Source: Actinomycetota bacterium (GTDB lineage: Bacteria; Actinomycetota; Thermoleophilia; Solirubrobacterales; Solirubrobacteraceae). Taken from it: a stretch of DNA of 7,631 nt. The first letter of the stretch is position 1, and every line of letters starts with the position of its first letter. The position numbers and the translations under genes are program-made. The notes under the pieces were generated by a model, which was not told where the DNA came from, did no database searches, and saw nothing but the letters and a program-made list of their open reading frames with translations. Location: the NCBI GenBank assembly GCA_019348435.1, contig JAHWJM010000117.1, positions 1 through 7,631 on the forward strand. Direction: 5' to 3'. Below are positions 5,636-7,631 of the stretch, piece by piece.

Positions 5636-7075
5636 TCAGCGTCTGCGCGACGCGAGCAGGCCGTCGATCCGGCGCAGCACGAAGGGCCCCAGCGTCGTGC
5701 CGAAGACGTTCGTGATGTGGGTGTTGTCCTTGTGGACGAGGACGCCGCCGACGACCGGGAAGCACAGTCGCGGGCTGCACATGAAGCGCGTCATGTCGAG
5801 GACGCGCACCCGTCTGGTGCCGGCGCGGCGGGCCGCGATCGCAGCCGGGTCGGGGCGCAGCGCGCGCGAGCGGCGCAGCGCGCATGCCGGACCGGGGGCA
5901 CGGCCGCGCCGAAGCGCCCGCATGACGCAGTCCGGCCCGTTCTCGGAGTTCACCGGCGTGTCGCGCAGGACGATGACCCGGCGCACGGTTTTCGGCAGCC
6001 GCCGCCAGGCGCGGATGTAGCCACGGACCTGGTAGTCGCGGGAGCTGACGCCGCGCGGCGCCCGCACGTCGAGGCCCGCGAGCTGCGAGACGAAGACCGT
6101 GTCGACCTCGGGGTGCCGGGCCAGCCAGGCGAACACGCCGCGGCGCCACTGCGCGCAGGCGCTGCGCCGCGCCTTCGACAGGTCGGGCGTCGCGGTCGAC
6201 AGCGGGCAGCCCGCGCGCGTGATCGAGTAGCCCTGCCAGCGCCGGGCCTGTGCGACGACCTCGAGCGCGCCGCGCCAGTGGGTGGCGTGGCTGTCGCCGA
6301 TGAGGGCGATCGTGCGGTCAGCAATTCCGGGCCGGACGCCGAAGCGGCAGGTGTAGGGCACCCGCTGTGAGACGATCGTGCACCGCGAGTTGGGCGACAG
6401 CGCGGCCACTTCCGGGGTCGGGACGACCGCGCGCCGCAGGTCGCGATTGATGCAGCGATAGCGCGGGTTGCGCGAGGCCGCGCCGAAGCACCGCGGCTCC
6501 GCGAGCGGCTTGATCTGCGCGATGACGTTGCCGCGATCCGGCGCGAGGTCCTTGCAGGCGGCGACGTCCGCGCAGGACCAGTTGGACTCCGCCTGCCACG
6601 AGTAGCGGCCGAGCGAGAGATACGCGACGGAGGGAGCGAAGATCGCCTGCACCGACCGCGCGTCCGTCCGGCGCACGTTGGCCTCGATGATCGTGGTGGA
6701 GACCGTGTTGCCGAACGGGTCCAGCCGGGTGAGCGTCAGACCGGGGCCGTCTTCGCCGCCGCGGTCGAAGAAGCACAGGCGCGAGCGCGGCGTCGGCTGG
6801 GCGCCGTAGAAGAGCTTCACGCACAGCGTGCGGCCTTCCGGCGAGGACAGCTGCGACGTCTCCCAGTCGCCGGCGGTCGTGATCCGCAGGACGAGCTCGA
6901 TGCCGCGCTGGCCCATCGCGAACGAGCGGATGTCGAGCGGGCTGCCGGCCGCGTCAGCCGCATCGGCGTGCGGCTTGGGCTCGCGGTCGACGGCCGCGCC
7001 GGCGCTCCCGGAGCCCACCAGGAGCGCGACGAGCGCCCATGAGAAGAGTCTGAGGATGCGTCGCGGGCCATTCAC
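5636..7075 (-). CDS. secreted SGNH-domain protein, probable glycan O-acyl esterase/transferase
   Basis: The 479-residue exported protein begins at GTG with MNGPRRILRL, then a hydrophobic signal segment ending near GSAGAA (about 28). Residues about 45-165 form a beta-rich domain I cannot name (DIRSFAMGQRGIELVLRI ... FAPSVAYLSLGRYSW). Residues about 190-250 match the Cys-containing linker (RCFGAA, CIN, VVPTPEVAA, CTIV, CRFG) that in acyltransferase-3/SGNH fusions precedes the SGNH domain. The domain itself starts IALIGDSHATHW (256-267) with nucleophile S262, and closes with KDNTHIT (449-455), where D450 and H453 complete the triad. Fourteen cysteines outside the signal suggest several disulfides and an extracytoplasmic location. 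The ten-helix membrane acyltransferase half seen in OafA-type proteins is absent. It probably adds or removes acyl groups on a surface glycan, in keeping with the neighbouring glycosyltransferase and acetyltransferase. An ATG at 7071 is out of frame. No ribosome site is visible. Confidence 0.85.
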   Translation of the reverse strand: MNGPRRILRLFSWALVALLVGSGSAGAAVDREPKPHADAADAAGSPLDIRSFAMGQRGIELVLRITTAGDWETSQLSSPEGRTLCVKLFYGAQPTPRSRLCFFDRGGEDGPGLTLTRLDPFGNTVSTTIIEANVRRTDARSVQAIFAPSVAYLSLGRYSWQAESNWSCADVAACKDLAPDRGNVIAQIKPLAEPRCFGAASRNPRYRCINRDLRRAVVPTPEVAALSPNSRCTIVSQRVPYTCRFGVRPGIADRTIALIGDSHATHWRGALEVVAQARRWQGYSITRAGCPLSTATPDLSKARRSACAQWRRGVFAWLARHPEVDTVFVSQLAGLDVRAPRGVSSRDYQVRGYIRAWRRLPKTVRRVIVLRDTPVNSENGPDCVMRALRRGRAPGPACALRRSRALRPDPAAIAARRAGTRRVRVLDMTRFMCSPRLCFPVVGGVLVHKDNTHITNVFGTTLGPFVLRRIDGLLASRRR

Positions 7076-7116
7076 GGTGCGACATCATGGCCGGTCTGGG
7101 TGACGCCTGTCGCACC
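7076..7116. repeat. perfect 9-bp inverted repeat in a divergent promoter region
   Basis: GGTGCGACA (7076-7084) and TGTCGCACC (7108-7116) are exact reverse complements, 23 nt apart, with centres 32 bp apart, close to three helical turns. The left arm directly abuts the GTG start of the SGNH gene. The right arm lies 43 bp before the Cys-rich protein's start codon. The 84-bp divergent gap is otherwise unremarkable. This is a candidate operator acting on one or both genes; a hairpin in a plus-strand transcript is the alternative. Confidence 0.45.
7084..7089 (-). promoter_or_regulatory. weak -10-like box before the SGNH gene
   Basis: CATGAT on the minus strand is followed by 8 nt and then GTG 7075, the same spacing as the other possible leaderless starts. 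It keeps only the second A and the last T of TAnnnT. A GCGACA half-match to TTGACA lies 18 nt upstream and is part of the distal arm of the inverted repeat. Confidence 0.25.
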
Positions 7117-7149
7117 CCTTGCCGCTAGCGTTCTGACAGTCCCCCCGTG

Positions 7150-7155
7150 AAGGAG
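7150..7155 (+). promoter_or_regulatory. ribosome binding site of the Cys-rich secreted protein
   Basis: AAGGAG, a strong Shine-Dalgarno core, is followed by TGCA and ATG 7160. The 4-nt gap is short but workable. It contrasts with the apparently leaderless genes in the middle of the window and fixes the start; the GTG at 7147 is out of frame. Confidence 0.6.
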
Positions 7156-7159
7156 TGCA

Positions 7160-7603
7160 ATGACGTCGTCTCGCAGCCCCCGATTGGTCCGTGCCGTTGT
7201 CGCGTCCGCCTGCTTCGCCGTCGCGGGGCTCGTCGCAGCGACGCCGGCCTCCGCCGCCACCTATTCCTGCACGCCGCCGTCATACCCGGACACCAAGAAG
7301 GGCGGCTACTTCTCCGGGCCCAACGGCTCGAAGAAGATCAAGGTCAGCGGCTACGCCAGGCGCTCCGCCTGCAAGGCCGGCCGCGCCGCCGTGATCGCGC
7401 ACTACAAGTGCCGCCGCGCGAGTGGCATCAAGGGCCGTTGCAGTGGCAAGACGATCCGGTTCAGGCTCAACGGCAAGACGCAGCGGCTCAGGTGCACCGA
7501 GCGGCGCAACCCGGACCTGCAGAGCTCGACCGAGGTCAACGGCGCGGTCACCTGCAGCAGGGGCTCCAAGAAGGTTCGCTTCATCTTCCAGCAGAACCTC
7601 TGA
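7160..7603 (+). CDS. small secreted Cys-rich basic protein, function unknown
   Basis: The 147-residue protein has a clear Sec signal peptide: MTSSRSPRLVR, a hydrophobic core, and cleavage expected after ASA (30-32). The mature chain of about 115 residues is strongly basic (many Lys/Arg) and has six cysteines at 37, 71, 84, 94, 112 and 132, enough for three disulfides. Recurring short blocks are visible: HYKCRR, KGRC, LRCTERR and TCSRGSKKVRF, ending FIFQQNL. The pattern resembles small secreted proteins I recall from Solirubrobacterales genomes, which have no assigned function. It may bind an anionic wall polymer, inhibit an enzyme, or be a structural extracellular protein; none of these is shown. 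It is divergent from the SGNH gene across 84 bp that carry a 9-bp dyad, so co-regulation is possible. The 28 nt after the stop hold no evident terminator. Confidence 0.8.
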   Translation: MTSSRSPRLVRAVVASACFAVAGLVAATPASAATYSCTPPSYPDTKKGGYFSGPNGSKKIKVSGYARRSACKAGRAAVIAHYKCRRASGIKGRCSGKTIRFRLNGKTQRLRCTERRNPDLQSSTEVNGAVTCSRGSKKVRFIFQQNL

Positions 7604-7631
7604 GCCAGCCGATCAGCCGACGGCGGCGAAG

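Noticed and set aside
4884..6149. Minus-strand 421-codon frame over the second methyltransferase and part of the SGNH gene
   Set aside because: It crosses two real genes with intact motifs and shows no domain; it is a shadow of third-position GC bias.
7126..7131. TAGCGT as a -10 box for the Cys-rich protein gene
   Set aside because: It fits TAnnnT, but no -35 at a usual distance is visible (a GTGACG half-match is 20 nt away), so it is not reported as a feature.

Overview
The window is very GC-rich and densely coded, with the strong G/C bias in third codon positions and short intergenic gaps typical of a high-GC Actinomycetota genome. Three things point by recall, not by search, to Thermoleophilia (Solirubrobacterales-like): the secreted free-standing SGNH protein, the small six-cysteine secreted protein, and start codons that sit only 7-9 nt after a TAnnnT box, as in leaderless genes. 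No tRNA, rRNA, IS element, phage gene or CRISPR array is visible.

Layout. (1) 1-80: the 3' end of a plus-strand gene that begins outside the window. It converges on (2) a minus-strand copper pair at 98-2335, made of a secreted cupredoxin (upstream) and a Tat-exported multicopper oxidase (downstream), 54 bp apart and probably one transcript. (3) 2488-4144: a minus-strand pair, a CatB-like hexapeptide O-acetyltransferase followed after 4 nt by a family 2 glycosyltransferase. (4) 4210-5627: two plus-strand class I SAM methyltransferases, divergent from the acetyltransferase across a 65-bp gap. (5) 5636-7075: a minus-strand secreted SGNH-domain protein, convergent with the second methyltransferase. 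(6) 7160-7603: a plus-strand secreted Cys-rich basic protein of unknown function, divergent from the SGNH gene.

How they may work together. The cupredoxin has a full type 1 copper ligand set and the oxidase a full trinuclear set, so the two are plausible electron-transfer partners outside the membrane. The glycosyltransferase, O-acetyltransferase, two methyltransferases and the SGNH protein (the domain normally fused to acyltransferase-3 membrane proteins) look like part of a cluster that builds and decorates a surface glycan, glycolipid or related metabolite. The exact product cannot be read from the window.

The most notable points are: leucine at the usual axial-methionine position of the oxidase type 1 copper; a long acidic insertion in its partner cupredoxin; an SGNH domain separated from its membrane acyltransferase and joined to an N-terminal domain I cannot assign; TAnnnT boxes immediately before three start codons; and a perfect 9-bp dyad in the divergent region before the last two genes.
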